This document shows, piece after piece, positions 8,777-16,192 of a stretch of DNA of 28,996 bases. This stretch comes from a virus. Below the pieces are notes generated by a model. It ran no database searches and was not told where the DNA came from. It saw only the letters and a program-made list of their open reading frames with translations. Location: positions 1-28,996 of IMG/VR virus record IMGVR_UViG_3300036670_000228; one strand, written 5' to 3'. The position numbers and the translations under genes were made by a program. Within the stretch, counting starts at the first letter, position 1. Each line of letters opens with the position of its first letter.

Positions 8777-10837
8777 TTAGTTCGTTGCCGCTCCAATGCT
8801 GAGTGCAGACACTGATTGTCCCGCTGTAAGTTTGATTCTCACGTATATTTCATTACTAGGGGTACTGCTGGAGCTGACTGTACCAAAAGTCACTGTGACA
8901 GCCTGTGCCGTGACCACTGACCCCAGCACAGCAACACCGCCCAATGCTGCGCCGTTGCTACCATTACCACCGGAGCCAGTGTTGGTACCGGGTACTCCGG
9001 TACCAGCATAGGGCACACTGGTATCCAACCAACCATTGATACCACTGGTACTGTCCAGCTGGCTATCAGGTACGCTAACCCACATGCCGGCAATCGTACC
9101 AGTGTAGAGAATATTAAATTTACTCACTGCTGACCTGGTAAACTTCAGGGTAAAGTATTGTGCTGCACTGCGTCCCTGACTCAGATCAGGTCCTGCTGGC
9201 AAATAACCCACGCTGTAATTGGTCTGATCATGACGTAGTACTGCTGCAACAACTGTGGCATCAATTGTGCCCAGTGTGGATGATTGGCTGTTGAAGGGCA
9301 ATGCTCCGGCAGATATAACTGGAGTATCCACTGCACCACTGTTGATCACCACACGCGCAGCGGTGCCTGATCCAATGCCCACTGATACTGGTATACTGGT
9401 TTCTTCAATATTATTGGTAATCCCAGTTTTATACAATACCAGGGATGACGGTGAAAACACACTGGAACCAGTGCTATAGCTATTATCCACTGATACAGTG
9501 GGACCAGCAGAACTACTGCCAAATCCACCTATTATATTCACTGGTACAGAAACTGCCGCACTGCCACTGCTCACGTATAAATTCCTAGCCAATGGTGTAG
9601 TAACACCTGCGGTGGCGTAAGTAATACTGGCAGGAGTTGCAAATGCACCACCAGCCTGCCCAGTGATAAATGTATCAGTTACTGGATACAGGTCCCCGCT
9701 GAGTTTGGAGATGTTAAATTTCAAATTAAATTGCGTGCTGCTGGTATAGTGTGGTACAGTGGAACTATATGACACCAGATTAGCAGTATTGATCACTGAC
9801 ACATTGGAAAAAGTAGGGACACCAGGTTGTGCGCTATCATAGTACCAGCTGGCAGTATTGGTCTGGGTCAGTGTACCCTGGTCAGCCAGTCTCACCTGAT
9901 TCCATCCGGCGGCTACTGTCCCGGCTGCCCTGGCACTGAAAACTGACCAAAATCCCACTGGGATGCTGCTCAGCACCTGGTTATAATCCTGATTGTTACT
10001 GATGGTTAGCTCACCATAGCTACCGTCGCTGGACCCAGTGAGAGTTACGCTGCCGGTACGAACACCATTTACATTGGCCTCTATCAATCCCAGGTTACCT
10101 GGACCAGAGTTGACAATAGTACTGGTGGTATAGCTGGGTACTCTTAGCACTGATGTGACCAGGCTACCCGGTACTAGATTTTTATCAGCAGCTGGAGTGT
10201 GATCAGTCTGCACAAAGTTGGTCATCCTGCCAGGGGCCACAGTGCCAAGCACAGATAATGTCTGACTGGCTGGAAACACTGGAGGTTGTGGTGGAACCAG
10301 TTTTCCCAGAACCTGATTCATCAGTGCAATACCGTCGGTGACTTGTGTACTGCTGGTTAGTGCTACTGCATTACTCACCAGCTGGCCTTGAAGATTACTG
10401 CCCAGCGGTATTGTATTACCACGTAATCCACTGAGTGCCAGCAAATCGCTTACCCTGGCAAATGACAGGTTACCTGAGCCATCAGTGATAACCACGCCCT
10501 GTGCTGATCCTCCCAGAAGTTTAACTGAACTAACATTGCCCAGGTGCAGGTTCTCACCAGCGCCCACGTACAGGTCAGTGGCATTCCTGGCACTAATGGT
10601 TGCACTATCTCCACCAATTACAATGCTGGTGGTACCTATGCTTCCGGATACAGTAAGAGTCTCAGTGGGAGTAATATTGCCCACTCCTACTCTGTGCAGG
10701 CTGCTGACCAGACTGATAATAGGCAGTGTGTTGCTGGTAAAAGATAGATCATGCCCCTGTAATTCCAGGGTTGATTGTAGCATGCTACCTGATATTCTAC
10801 CCAATTTGGGTGCGGCTGTGGCTGATAATTGTACCAT
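8777..10837 (-). CDS. Fibre-like structural protein (686 aa)
   Basis: The N-terminus MVQLSATAAPKLGRISGSML is followed by phage-fibre-like segments (VGVGNITPTETLTVSGSIG, GENLHLGNVSSVKLLGG, SLSFTSNTLP-like strands). The next ~500 residues are Ser/Thr/Gly/Val-rich beta sequence (SYSTGSSVFSPSSLVLYKTG, IIGGFGSSSAGPTVSVDNS). A Gly/Asn-rich patch (GTGVPGTNTGSGGNGSNG) lies near the C-terminus. No enzymatic motif is visible. The gene ends one base before the ATG of the 565-aa gene, so the two are probably co-transcribed. An AATAAATA octamer lies just upstream. The likely role is a tail or virion-surface protein. I cannot assign it to a named T4 gene product. Confidence 0.75.
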   Translation of the reverse strand: MVQLSATAAPKLGRISGSMLQSTLELQGHDLSFTSNTLPIISLVSSLHRVGVGNITPTETLTVSGSIGTTSIVIGGDSATISARNATDLYVGAGENLHLGNVSSVKLLGGSAQGVVITDGSGNLSFARVSDLLALSGLRGNTIPLGSNLQGQLVSNAVALTSSTQVTDGIALMNQVLGKLVPPQPPVFPASQTLSVLGTVAPGRMTNFVQTDHTPAADKNLVPGSLVTSVLRVPSYTTSTIVNSGPGNLGLIEANVNGVRTGSVTLTGSSDGSYGELTISNNQDYNQVLSSIPVGFWSVFSARAAGTVAAGWNQVRLADQGTLTQTNTASWYYDSAQPGVPTFSNVSVINTANLVSYSSTVPHYTSSTQFNLKFNISKLSGDLYPVTDTFITGQAGGAFATPASITYATAGVTTPLARNLYVSSGSAAVSVPVNIIGGFGSSSAGPTVSVDNSYSTGSSVFSPSSLVLYKTGITNNIEETSIPVSVGIGSGTAARVVINSGAVDTPVISAGALPFNSQSSTLGTIDATVVAAVLRHDQTNYSVGYLPAGPDLSQGRSAAQYFTLKFTRSAVSKFNILYTGTIAGMWVSVPDSQLDSTSGINGWLDTSVPYAGTGVPGTNTGSGGNGSNGAALGGVAVLGSVVTAQAVTVTFGTVSSSSTPSNEIYVRIKLTAGQSVSALSIGAATN

Positions 10838-10852
10838 GTGTATTCCTATGTA

Positions 10853-10860
10853 TATTTATT
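10853..10860 (-). promoter_or_regulatory. Late-promoter-like octamer upstream of the 686-aa gene
   Basis: Minus-strand AATAAATA, 15 bp before the ATG at 10837, placed between that gene and the stop of the upstream gene (10861). Confidence 0.45.
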
Positions 10861-11313
10861 TTAGGGAACCAGTGTGGAATTCATACCATATATCACAGTG
10901 ATATTATTGGACCCAGGGTAGATGTCAGCGGCTGGCGGAGCTTCTACAAAACGCAGTACCCACCCACTGGAATCAACCAGGTCATAGTGTAGAGTGGGTT
11001 GTTGATATATTCCACTGATAAACACCAGATAGTTCTCGGGATTCAGCATAGCAGGTATGTCTGGATTCACTGCCACATCAAAGTCAGTGGAAATGCCGTT
11101 GCCAGTGAGATATGTCATGACCAATGGCACAGTGCCTGACACTGCTGTTTGACGCCATGCACTGCCATAATAAAATTCCACTGTACCCGAATCCAGGTTG
11201 TATCTCATCATGCCATTGGCTGGATGCTCTGGTGTGAGAGTGTCTCTGCCGCTGGGCAGTTGAACTGCCAGCACACCGCTGTCCAGTTGTGCATTCTTAA
11301 GGAATCTTCCCAT
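10861..11313 (-). CDS. Small structural protein sharing the fibre C-terminal modules (150 aa)
   Basis: The short N-terminus (MGRFLKNAQLDSGVLAVQLP) leads into two modules also present at the ends of the 2035-aa and 565-aa proteins. One is GMMRYNLDSGTVEFYYGSAW (compare MLRYNSTLNALEYYNGG). The other is VFISGIYQQPTLHYDLV followed by LRFVEAPP (compare VSINGVVQIPTLAYSV then LTFTEAPL). It therefore looks like a free-standing version of the fibre-tip module, without the repeat shaft and without the last ~100-residue domain. The ATG at 11313 follows the stop of the preceding gene by one base, which indicates translational coupling. A virion role is inferred from this homology and position. Confidence 0.75.
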   Translation of the reverse strand: MGRFLKNAQLDSGVLAVQLPSGRDTLTPEHPANGMMRYNLDSGTVEFYYGSAWRQTAVSGTVPLVMTYLTGNGISTDFDVAVNPDIPAMLNPENYLVFISGIYQQPTLHYDLVDSSGWVLRFVEAPPAADIYPGSNNITVIYGMNSTLVP

Positions 11314-11314
11314 G

Positions 11315-11632
11315 TTAGATACTCACTGTGCTGATGGTGGCTACCACTGAATTGAGACCACCTGCTGATGCAAATATAGCATCACCCTGGTTTAGTATCA
11401 GCTTCTCCAGATCCACAATATAAGTATCACCAGCTACTATGGTTTTGTTTTTATAGATAATGTTTATGGTACCGTCAGGAACTGCCCCGCTGATCACTGC
11501 ATATAATGAAATGGTCTGACTGGTTTCACTCACATTGCAGAAATACATGGTGGTCACTGCATCACCCGTGAGATTAGATGAGGTGAATATGCTGGCAGGG
11601 GTGATTAAGAGTGTTGCGTTGTTGATTGCCAT
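11315..11632 (-). CDS. Small beta-rich virion protein (105 aa)
   Basis: The sequence (AINNATLLITPASIFTSS, TTMYFCNVSETSQTISLYAV, IIYKNKTIVAGDTYIVDLEK, LNQGDAIFASAGGL) has the look of a compact beta-sandwich seen in small structural proteins of cyanophages and other T4-like phages. These often sit next to fibre genes and are usually annotated hypothetical. The ATG at 11632 has an AGGA ribosome site eight bases upstream. It is separated by 8 bp from the 202-aa gene before it and is coupled to the 150-aa gene after it. A virion decoration or fibre-attachment role is possible but not demonstrated by any motif. Confidence 0.7.
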   Translation of the reverse strand: MAINNATLLITPASIFTSSNLTGDAVTTMYFCNVSETSQTISLYAVISGAVPDGTINIIYKNKTIVAGDTYIVDLEKLILNQGDAIFASAGGLNSVVATISTVSI

Positions 11633-11640
11633 GGGTAGTC

Positions 11641-12249
11641 CTACATGATCAAGGCAAATACAATTGCCTTGCGTTTTGTTACCAGTTCCTGGGCTGGAGC
11701 GGTACTGTTGTTAACAAACAATCCACTGCCTCCGCTGAGTGGAGTTTGTGAGTATACTGTGTTGTATCCAGCCTGTGCGGCAGGCACTGTGCTGGCGTTG
11801 CGCATGCTCAGACTGGAGTTTAATTTGATTCTATCACCGGAGCTGTTAAAAATAGTACTTCCCAGTGTATCCAGGTTACCACCCAGCTGCGGAGCTGGGT
11901 CATTAATCACACGAAAGGTGGCAGTGGTGGATATGGGAGAGTAGGTGAGGCCATCATTGGATAGTTCCCACTCAGTGATCAGTTCATTCCACCTGACTGT
12001 AACCCGGCCCAGGCTGCCACGATCCACTTCCATACCAGCATAGATTTGTGATACACCAGCGCCGGGCTCCCCAGAGTTCAGTGTGATCACATTGTCCTGC
12101 ACCACTGAGTTCAGTGACTTGATGGTAGTAGTGCTACCGGCAACCACCAGGTTACCGTTGATGGTTATTATTTTGGCAGTAACATCTATGGCGCTATCTG
12201 CGCTGCCAGTGATGCTCCAGTTACCATTAAATTTATTTGTGTGAGACAT
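11641..12249 (-). CDS. Fibre-like structural protein (202 aa)
   Basis: The segment NGNLVVAGSTTTIKS followed by VVQDNVITLNSGE is a recurring motif of phage tail-fibre proteins. Related forms occur twice in the 2035-aa protein (IGNLSVTGSSTSISATN and ISGNLTVQGVSTTVNSTT). The middle part (GMEVDRGSLGRVTVRWNE, WELSNDGLTYSPIS) looks like a globular beta domain. The C-terminal part (APQLGGNLDTLGSTIFNSSG) is again fibre-like. The start at 12249 is supported by AGGT upstream and by a CATAAATA octamer at 12268-12275. It is probably a short fibre or connector in the same appendage system. Confidence 0.75.
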   Translation of the reverse strand: MSHTNKFNGNWSITGSADSAIDVTAKIITINGNLVVAGSTTTIKSLNSVVQDNVITLNSGEPGAGVSQIYAGMEVDRGSLGRVTVRWNELITEWELSNDGLTYSPISTTATFRVINDPAPQLGGNLDTLGSTIFNSSGDRIKLNSSLSMRNASTVPAAQAGYNTVYSQTPLSGGSGLFVNNSTAPAQELVTKRKAIVFALIM

Positions 12250-12267
12250 AGCTTACCTGTTATCAAG

Positions 12268-12275
12268 TATTTATG
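12268..12275 (-). promoter_or_regulatory. Late-promoter-like octamer CATAAATA
   Basis: Minus-strand CATAAATA, one base different from the T4 late consensus TATAAATA and identical to both octamers of the divergent pair at 23313-23340. It lies 18 bp before the ATG at 12249 and would start the fibre-gene operon. Confidence 0.55.
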
Positions 12276-12295
12276 CGTCGCAGATCAGATGACGA

Positions 12296-12314
12296 CAGCG
12301 GGACTGGCCCGCTG
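12296..12314. other. Intergenic hairpin after the 147-aa gene
   Basis: CAGCGGG pairs with CCCGCTG around a five-base loop (7-bp GC-rich stem). It lies between the stop of the 147-aa gene and the promoter-like octamer of the fibre operon. No T-run follows on the minus strand, so it may be an RNA-end stabiliser or a weak terminator. Confidence 0.45.
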
Positions 12315-12335
12315 AGGTGTCATGGTGTGCCTGAC

Positions 12336-12779
12336 TTAGATCGCTTCGTCGCCTTCTAGATCAGTGGATGGAGTAACCACCACATCATCAGCAGTACCCA
12401 GCACTGCATCAGGGCCCGGATCTACTTCACCAGCTTCTTCCACCTGAGCAGCAGCGTCTGATGTGCTGGCACTGAAGTTCCATGCATAGGATACACCATT
12501 AATGGTTGCACGATTGGCAGCAATACGTGTGGCATGCCCAACCACACCATTATCCAATTTGAGAGTAATGGTCATCTGACCAGCAGTCAGAGTGTTTGCA
12601 GCCTGATCCACCAGGAAACAGATAGCAGTGTTTCCGTTTTTATCTTCACATAAAAACTTGGCATGACCTCGCTGACGCAGGATGAAACCTGGTACACTGG
12701 CAGTGCCGTTAAAAAACTGGACTTTAAGATTGTTGTTGGCGTTTACACCGAAATTGCGTTTGTTAATGGGGCGTCCCAT
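12336..12779 (-). CDS. Conserved-type structural protein (147 aa)
   Basis: It begins MGRPINKRNFGVNANNNLKV and continues with FILRQRGHAKFLCEDKNGN and RIAANRATINGVSYAWNFS. From memory this arrangement recurs in small structural or hypothetical proteins near gp23 in cyanophages and pelagiphages. The C-terminal ~35 residues are acidic and probably flexible (EEAGEVDPGPDAVLGTADD). The ATG at 12779 has a clear AGGAG site. A GATAAATA octamer lies ~70 bp upstream. There is no catalytic motif. A virion-associated role is the best inference. Confidence 0.7.
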   Translation of the reverse strand: MGRPINKRNFGVNANNNLKVQFFNGTASVPGFILRQRGHAKFLCEDKNGNTAICFLVDQAANTLTAGQMTITLKLDNGVVGHATRIAANRATINGVSYAWNFSASTSDAAAQVEEAGEVDPGPDAVLGTADDVVVTPSTDLEGDEAI

Positions 12780-12846
12780 GATATTCTCCTGAATGAGTGT
12801 TCCAAGCTCTACATGGAACTATTCCACGTAAGTTATACTAACCAAT

Positions 12847-12854
12847 TATTTATC
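12847..12854 (-). promoter_or_regulatory. Late-promoter-like octamer GATAAATA
   Basis: Minus-strand GATAAATA overlaps the stop codon of the small gene 12850-13101 and precedes the 147-aa gene by 67 bp. It fits the NNTAAATA pattern of this genome. Confidence 0.4.
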
Positions 12855-13101
12855 CTGGAGTCGGTCCACTGACTGGCCCACGGCCCACGAAACCCTGTTG
12901 TATATTCTTGAATTTACGTGTCTGACCATGCTCACATATGTTAGTCTGCTGACTAATGGCACTGTATACCCTGGCTGCAAAGTCCTTGGACTCAATTTTA
13001 CTGTGATCCTGTACCCAGCCTAGCATCAGCTGATTTGCCTGTATCATTTTTGAATAATGCCGGGGATACTGTGATATCAGCTGAGTTATTTTTTCTAGCA
13101 T
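12850..13101 (-). CDS. Small protein of unknown function (83 aa)
   Basis: The ATG at 13101 (MLEKITQLISQYPRHYSKMI) is preferred over an upstream start at 13128 because AAAGG lies six bases before it. The sequence is helical with Cys/His and basic residues (ARVYSAISQQTNICEHGQTR, FKNIQQGFVGRGP). The pattern of a short helical region, a CEHG-type Cys/His pair and KFKNIQQGF reminds me of the N-terminal module of large phage homing-type endonucleases. Here the gene stops just after that module. It may be a remnant of such an enzyme or an independent small protein. It lies immediately downstream of the gp23 terminator. Confidence 0.5.
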   Translation of the reverse strand: MLEKITQLISQYPRHYSKMIQANQLMLGWVQDHSKIESKDFAARVYSAISQQTNICEHGQTRKFKNIQQGFVGRGPVSGPTPG

Positions 13102-13147
13102 GTGGACCTTTGCACCTATTTTACACAATCAGAGAACAGCAGTCAAG

Positions 13148-13173
13148 AAAAAAGGACCCGCGGGTCCTTTTTT
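13148..13173 (-). terminator. Perfect palindromic terminator after gp23
   Basis: A 26-bp perfect palindrome: AAAAAAGGACCCG is followed directly by its complement. On the minus strand it gives a GC stem followed by a T-run, 30 bp past the gp23 stop. Its symmetry would let it act in either direction. It should end capsid-cassette transcripts or set the level of read-through into the fibre genes. Confidence 0.9.
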
Positions 13174-13202
13174 ATTTACCAAGTAACTTAATAGTTAATG
13201 GA

Positions 13203-14393
13203 TCACTGGAAGCTCAGATTAGAAACGGCAATCTCTGCCAAATAGTCGCCGGCATTACCCAGTGAGCTAGCAGTGTTCGTCAATTCCACATATCCATAAC
13301 GCGTCATAAAACCAACCACTGGTTCAAACGTATTTGGGTCCAGTACCACGCCACTGCTCATCAGTGGAATGTATGGGCAATAGAATGCAGCGGCGTCAGC
13401 CTCACTGCTACCCTTGTAACCAACCAACACACTGCGGTCATCCTGTGCATACCCGTCCACATAGATACGCATGGCACCATTCAATGTACCAACAAACTTG
13501 GTGTTGGTTGGAGCTTCAAATGTACCTTCCGTGGTGCGAGCGAACGCACTGGTAGTGGCACTTTGCAACACTGTGAGTGCTGCGCTGCTGACCACGGCCC
13601 AGTTACCTGCGCCACGACGTGTACGCTGTGCAATCAGGTTGGCTGCGCGATTGATCAACACTGCCAATGCAGCATGCTCGTCACCAACGAAGGTGGCCGT
13701 ACCGCTGACAGTTGCTTGGTTGTAGGTGTACTCAGTTGCAGCCAGGCTACGCAGGCTACCCAGGATTTCCTGGTCGATTTCGACCGTGATTTCCTGTGCC
13801 AGTGCGGCCATGACTTCTGCTTCCACATCCAAACCGTGCATGGCTTGGGCATCTTGTGCAGCTTCGAAAGTCCAGCGTGCGCTGAGCTTACGAGTTTTAG
13901 CTTCCACAACTTGTTTCAGAATCTGAACGTTGATGCGGTTACCAGTAACACCCTCCATGGCAGCCAGGCTGTTGGCCTTGCCGTTACCTGAACCACCCAC
14001 TGTGGCACCGGAGTACTGTGTGGCGATTTTGAATGGGCTCAATGCCTCGTCACCACTACGGGTGCTCTGGCTGCTGTCTGTGGTGTGATTAACCCCGTCA
14101 GCATAGCGAACGCGCAGAGTATGAATCTGAGCAACTGGGCCAGTCATGGGCTGAACACCCACGATTTCATTGGCAATAACCGTGGGCATCACACGGCGAA
14201 TAACTGGAAGAATCACACGGTTCAATGTGGCAATGCTACCAGCGCTGGTACCACCAGCAGTGGCACTCTCGCTGAGGTTTTTACGGGTGTTTTCCAGGAT
14301 CACGCCCATGGTGGTTCGCTTGGAACCTTGCAGTCCCTCTAACAGGGCTTCTTTGGTTTCGCCCCAACGGCTCTCTAGTAATGCGGTTGTCAT
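13203..14393 (-). CDS. 23: Major capsid protein (T4 gp23 family, 396 aa)
   Basis: The sequence LNRVILPVIRRVMPTVIANE followed by IVGVQPMTGPVAQIHTLRVR is the hallmark N-terminal region of T4-type gp23 capsid proteins, with the HK97-like fold. Also present are RKLSARWTFEAAQDAQAMHG, QEITVEIDQEILGSLRSLAA, RRGAGNWAVVSS and the C-terminal VVGFMTRYGYVELTN region. At 396 aa it is shorter than T4 gp23 (521 aa), as in distant T4-like phages. Candidate gp21 cleavage sites of the (I/L)xE type lie near the N-terminus (LLE at 17-19, ILE at 32-34, LSE at 40-42). Cleavage after E42 would leave 354 residues. The ATG has AAGGA upstream. It is the last gene of the head cassette. Confidence 0.95.
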   Translation of the reverse strand: MTTALLESRWGETKEALLEGLQGSKRTTMGVILENTRKNLSESATAGGTSAGSIATLNRVILPVIRRVMPTVIANEIVGVQPMTGPVAQIHTLRVRYADGVNHTTDSSQSTRSGDEALSPFKIATQYSGATVGGSGNGKANSLAAMEGVTGNRINVQILKQVVEAKTRKLSARWTFEAAQDAQAMHGLDVEAEVMAALAQEITVEIDQEILGSLRSLAATEYTYNQATVSGTATFVGDEHAALAVLINRAANLIAQRTRRGAGNWAVVSSAALTVLQSATTSAFARTTEGTFEAPTNTKFVGTLNGAMRIYVDGYAQDDRSVLVGYKGSSEADAAAFYCPYIPLMSSGVVLDPNTFEPVVGFMTRYGYVELTNTASSLGNAGDYLAEIAVSNLSFQ

Positions 14394-14419
14394 ATATTTT
14401 CCTTTTAATTAATTAGGGT

Positions 14420-15523
14420 TTATTTAAGCCCTGCAAGTCTTTTCAGATCAATGACATTGGTGTCACGGCTCTGGACTGCACTGGATTTAATGGATTTATC
14501 ACCGGTAACTGCACGGCCTTCGGACATATACTGTTTGTTTGGAACTGTATTGGCCTTGCTGCTGTTCAGCACTGATGGTAGATATTTCTCGTACGCGCCC
14601 TGCAACTTGCTGGTTTGCACACTTTCCAAAAGTTCGCTCATCACGGCGGCTTTTTCTGTGTTCAGAGGTCTCATCATGCCAGCCAGAATGGCCTTGCGTT
14701 CTGAGGATTCTTTGATCACACGGATTTCTGTTTCTTTGGATTCAACCAAACGAGCGGCACGGACTGCCACGTTCTTGGCTTCTGCTAGTGCTCCGGATTG
14801 CTGTTTTAATGCAATACGCAGCTTGGTGACTTCTTTGTTCTCATTCAGATGAGTAACTGCAAATTCGCCAGCAAATGCCTCAAACAAACGACGGCCAAAC
14901 ATGTTTTCACGTGCCAGCTGTACGTCTTCCTTCAGTTGAGTCAACTCGGACTCAAGATTCTTGGTAACTGCTTCTTTGACCAACCGGCTGCTGCGCTGAA
15001 TAAATTGTTTTTGCAATTCATCCAGTTTGCTTTTGGCTCCAGCAATCAGTCGGACCTTGGTCTCAACCACTGCTTTTTTGTCATTCTCGAATTCTTTGAT
15101 TTCTTCAGCCAGAGCTCGTATTACGAATTTCTCCAACTTAGCAATGGAATTTTCGTATACCTTGCGATCACTGCGTAGTTCTTGGATTTCTTCACCCAAC
15201 TTGGCGACCATGAAGTTGTTGAACTTCCCGGCGGATTCCGTCATGTGAACCTTGAACTTTACGCGATCTTCGGCTAACGATTGTTTCTCTTGCTTGAACT
15301 CAGCCAGTTCGGAAACTAAGCTTTCAGTTACCATCTTATCCAGAGCCTCAACCATCACGGTTTTATCGTGTTGGTAGCGTTGTGCAAATTCTTCACGTAG
15401 CTCAGCACGTACTGTTTCCTTGGCTTCGGAAAGTTTTTCTTCCCAGGCCTCGTTAATAGACTGTGCAACAGATTCGTTAATAATCCCGCCGTCCGCTAAT
15501 GCTTTAATGGCATCTAGTTTCAT
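14420..15523 (-). CDS. 22: Prohead scaffolding core protein (T4 gp22 family, 367 aa)
   Basis: This is an almost wholly helical, charge-rich protein with long coiled-coil-like stretches (AWEEKLSEAKETVRAELREE, FKQEKQSLAEDRVKFKVHM, LKEDVQLARENMFGRRLFEA). It lies between gp21 and gp23, exactly as gp22 does in T4. It forms the internal scaffold around which gp23 assembles and is later degraded by gp21. Numerous (I/L)xE-type sites fit that fate. It is longer than T4 gp22 (269 aa), like other aquatic T4-like homologues. An AGGAG site precedes the ATG at 15523. The C-terminal ~50 residues are Ser/Asn-rich and end RDTNVIDLKRLAGLK, a basic tail that may contact the capsid or portal. Confidence 0.9.
   Translation of the reverse strand: MKLDAIKALADGGIINESVAQSINEAWEEKLSEAKETVRAELREEFAQRYQHDKTVMVEALDKMVTESLVSELAEFKQEKQSLAEDRVKFKVHMTESAGKFNNFMVAKLGEEIQELRSDRKVYENSIAKLEKFVIRALAEEIKEFENDKKAVVETKVRLIAGAKSKLDELQKQFIQRSSRLVKEAVTKNLESELTQLKEDVQLARENMFGRRLFEAFAGEFAVTHLNENKEVTKLRIALKQQSGALAEAKNVAVRAARLVESKETEIRVIKESSERKAILAGMMRPLNTEKAAVMSELLESVQTSKLQGAYEKYLPSVLNSSKANTVPNKQYMSEGRAVTGDKSIKSSAVQSRDTNVIDLKRLAGLK
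14421..14428 (-). promoter_or_regulatory. Late-promoter-like octamer before gp23
   Basis: Minus-strand CTTAAATA overlaps the end of gp22, 28 bp before the gp23 start. It could give gp23 its own abundant late transcript, as in T4. Confidence 0.35.
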
Positions 15524-15535
15524 TGGTTTCTCCTG

Positions 15536-16174
15536 TTATACTTTAAGTTCTTTGATGAAGCGTGTCATTGCTTTCACCAGGTGCTGTTGCACTCTTTGAT
15601 CATGTATGGCATCCCCGGCCATCTCATAGACTCTATGCCCACCCTTGACATTCATCAAACTTTCATAAATTGCTTTAGGATAAGCGTGAGGTGCACTGGG
15701 TTGAGCCACGATGTCAACAGTAATGATTTCAAAGTCACTCACATGACCACTGCTTTCATTCACGTTGCCAGATCCACGGGAACTAACCCCCAATTTCACA
15801 CCACTGGTGATCATGGCCTCCACTAGCTTGCCCATGGAGGTTGGTAGTATTTTTAATTTTCCGTAGCCGCAAGGACCGTCCATCCACATCTGTTCAATCA
15901 TATGTGATACACGATCCAAGTTGATTTTTAAATCATCCGGGTGATCCACTTCGCCTAAAACGGAGTATCCACCTTTGATTTGTTCATTGATAGTACCAAC
16001 AGCGTTTGCAATCTCAGACACGGGGTACACACGTTGGTTGGCGTTTTTAACACCACCCTCGATGAAAATACCCTTCATGTAAAGACTCTTACCCTTACCG
16101 TCGCTGGTATCCTCGGACAACACCTCAATGTTGGCCCGATCAAAGGTAAGATTTTCTTTTAGATAGTATGCCAT
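15536..16174 (-). CDS. 21: Prohead maturation protease (T4 gp21 family, 212 aa)
   Basis: The serine protease of T4-type head maturation cleaves scaffold and capsid proteins after (I/L)xE. The conserved segments are visible: GIFIEGGVKNANQRVYP, then GEVDHPDD with the probable catalytic His78, then KLGVSSRGSGNV with the nucleophile at Ser131 or Ser132, then ITVDIVAQPSAPHAYP with candidate Asp154. The length is about that of T4 gp21. The ATG at 16174 has a weak ribosome site and follows the acidic core gene by 13 bp, suggesting coupled translation. It is preceded by an AATAAATA octamer. An autocleaved C-terminal tail (residues after ~175) is expected from the family. Confidence 0.93.
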   Translation of the reverse strand: MAYYLKENLTFDRANIEVLSEDTSDGKGKSLYMKGIFIEGGVKNANQRVYPVSEIANAVGTINEQIKGGYSVLGEVDHPDDLKINLDRVSHMIEQMWMDGPCGYGKLKILPTSMGKLVEAMITSGVKLGVSSRGSGNVNESSGHVSDFEIITVDIVAQPSAPHAYPKAIYESLMNVKGGHRVYEMAGDAIHDQRVQQHLVKAMTRFIKELKV

Positions 16175-16184
16175 TGTTATTGAC

Positions 16185-16192
16185 TATTTATT
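16185..16192 (-). promoter_or_regulatory. Late-promoter-like octamer before gp21
   Basis: Minus-strand AATAAATA lies across the stop of the acidic core gene, 10 bp before the gp21 ATG. The very short leader makes this one less certain than the others. Confidence 0.3.

Noticed and set aside
8776-8796. Upstream TTG start for the 565-aa protein (at 8796)
   Set aside because: It would overlap the preceding gene by 20 bp. The ATG at 8775 gives the MAISDTQKIDYL start expected from relatives.
881-12249. Over-representation of CCAGTG/CACTGG across the window
   Set aside because: Most copies come from Thr-Gly and Ser-Gly codon pairs (ACTGGN) in repetitive structural genes, so a separate signal such as a Chi-like site is not needed.
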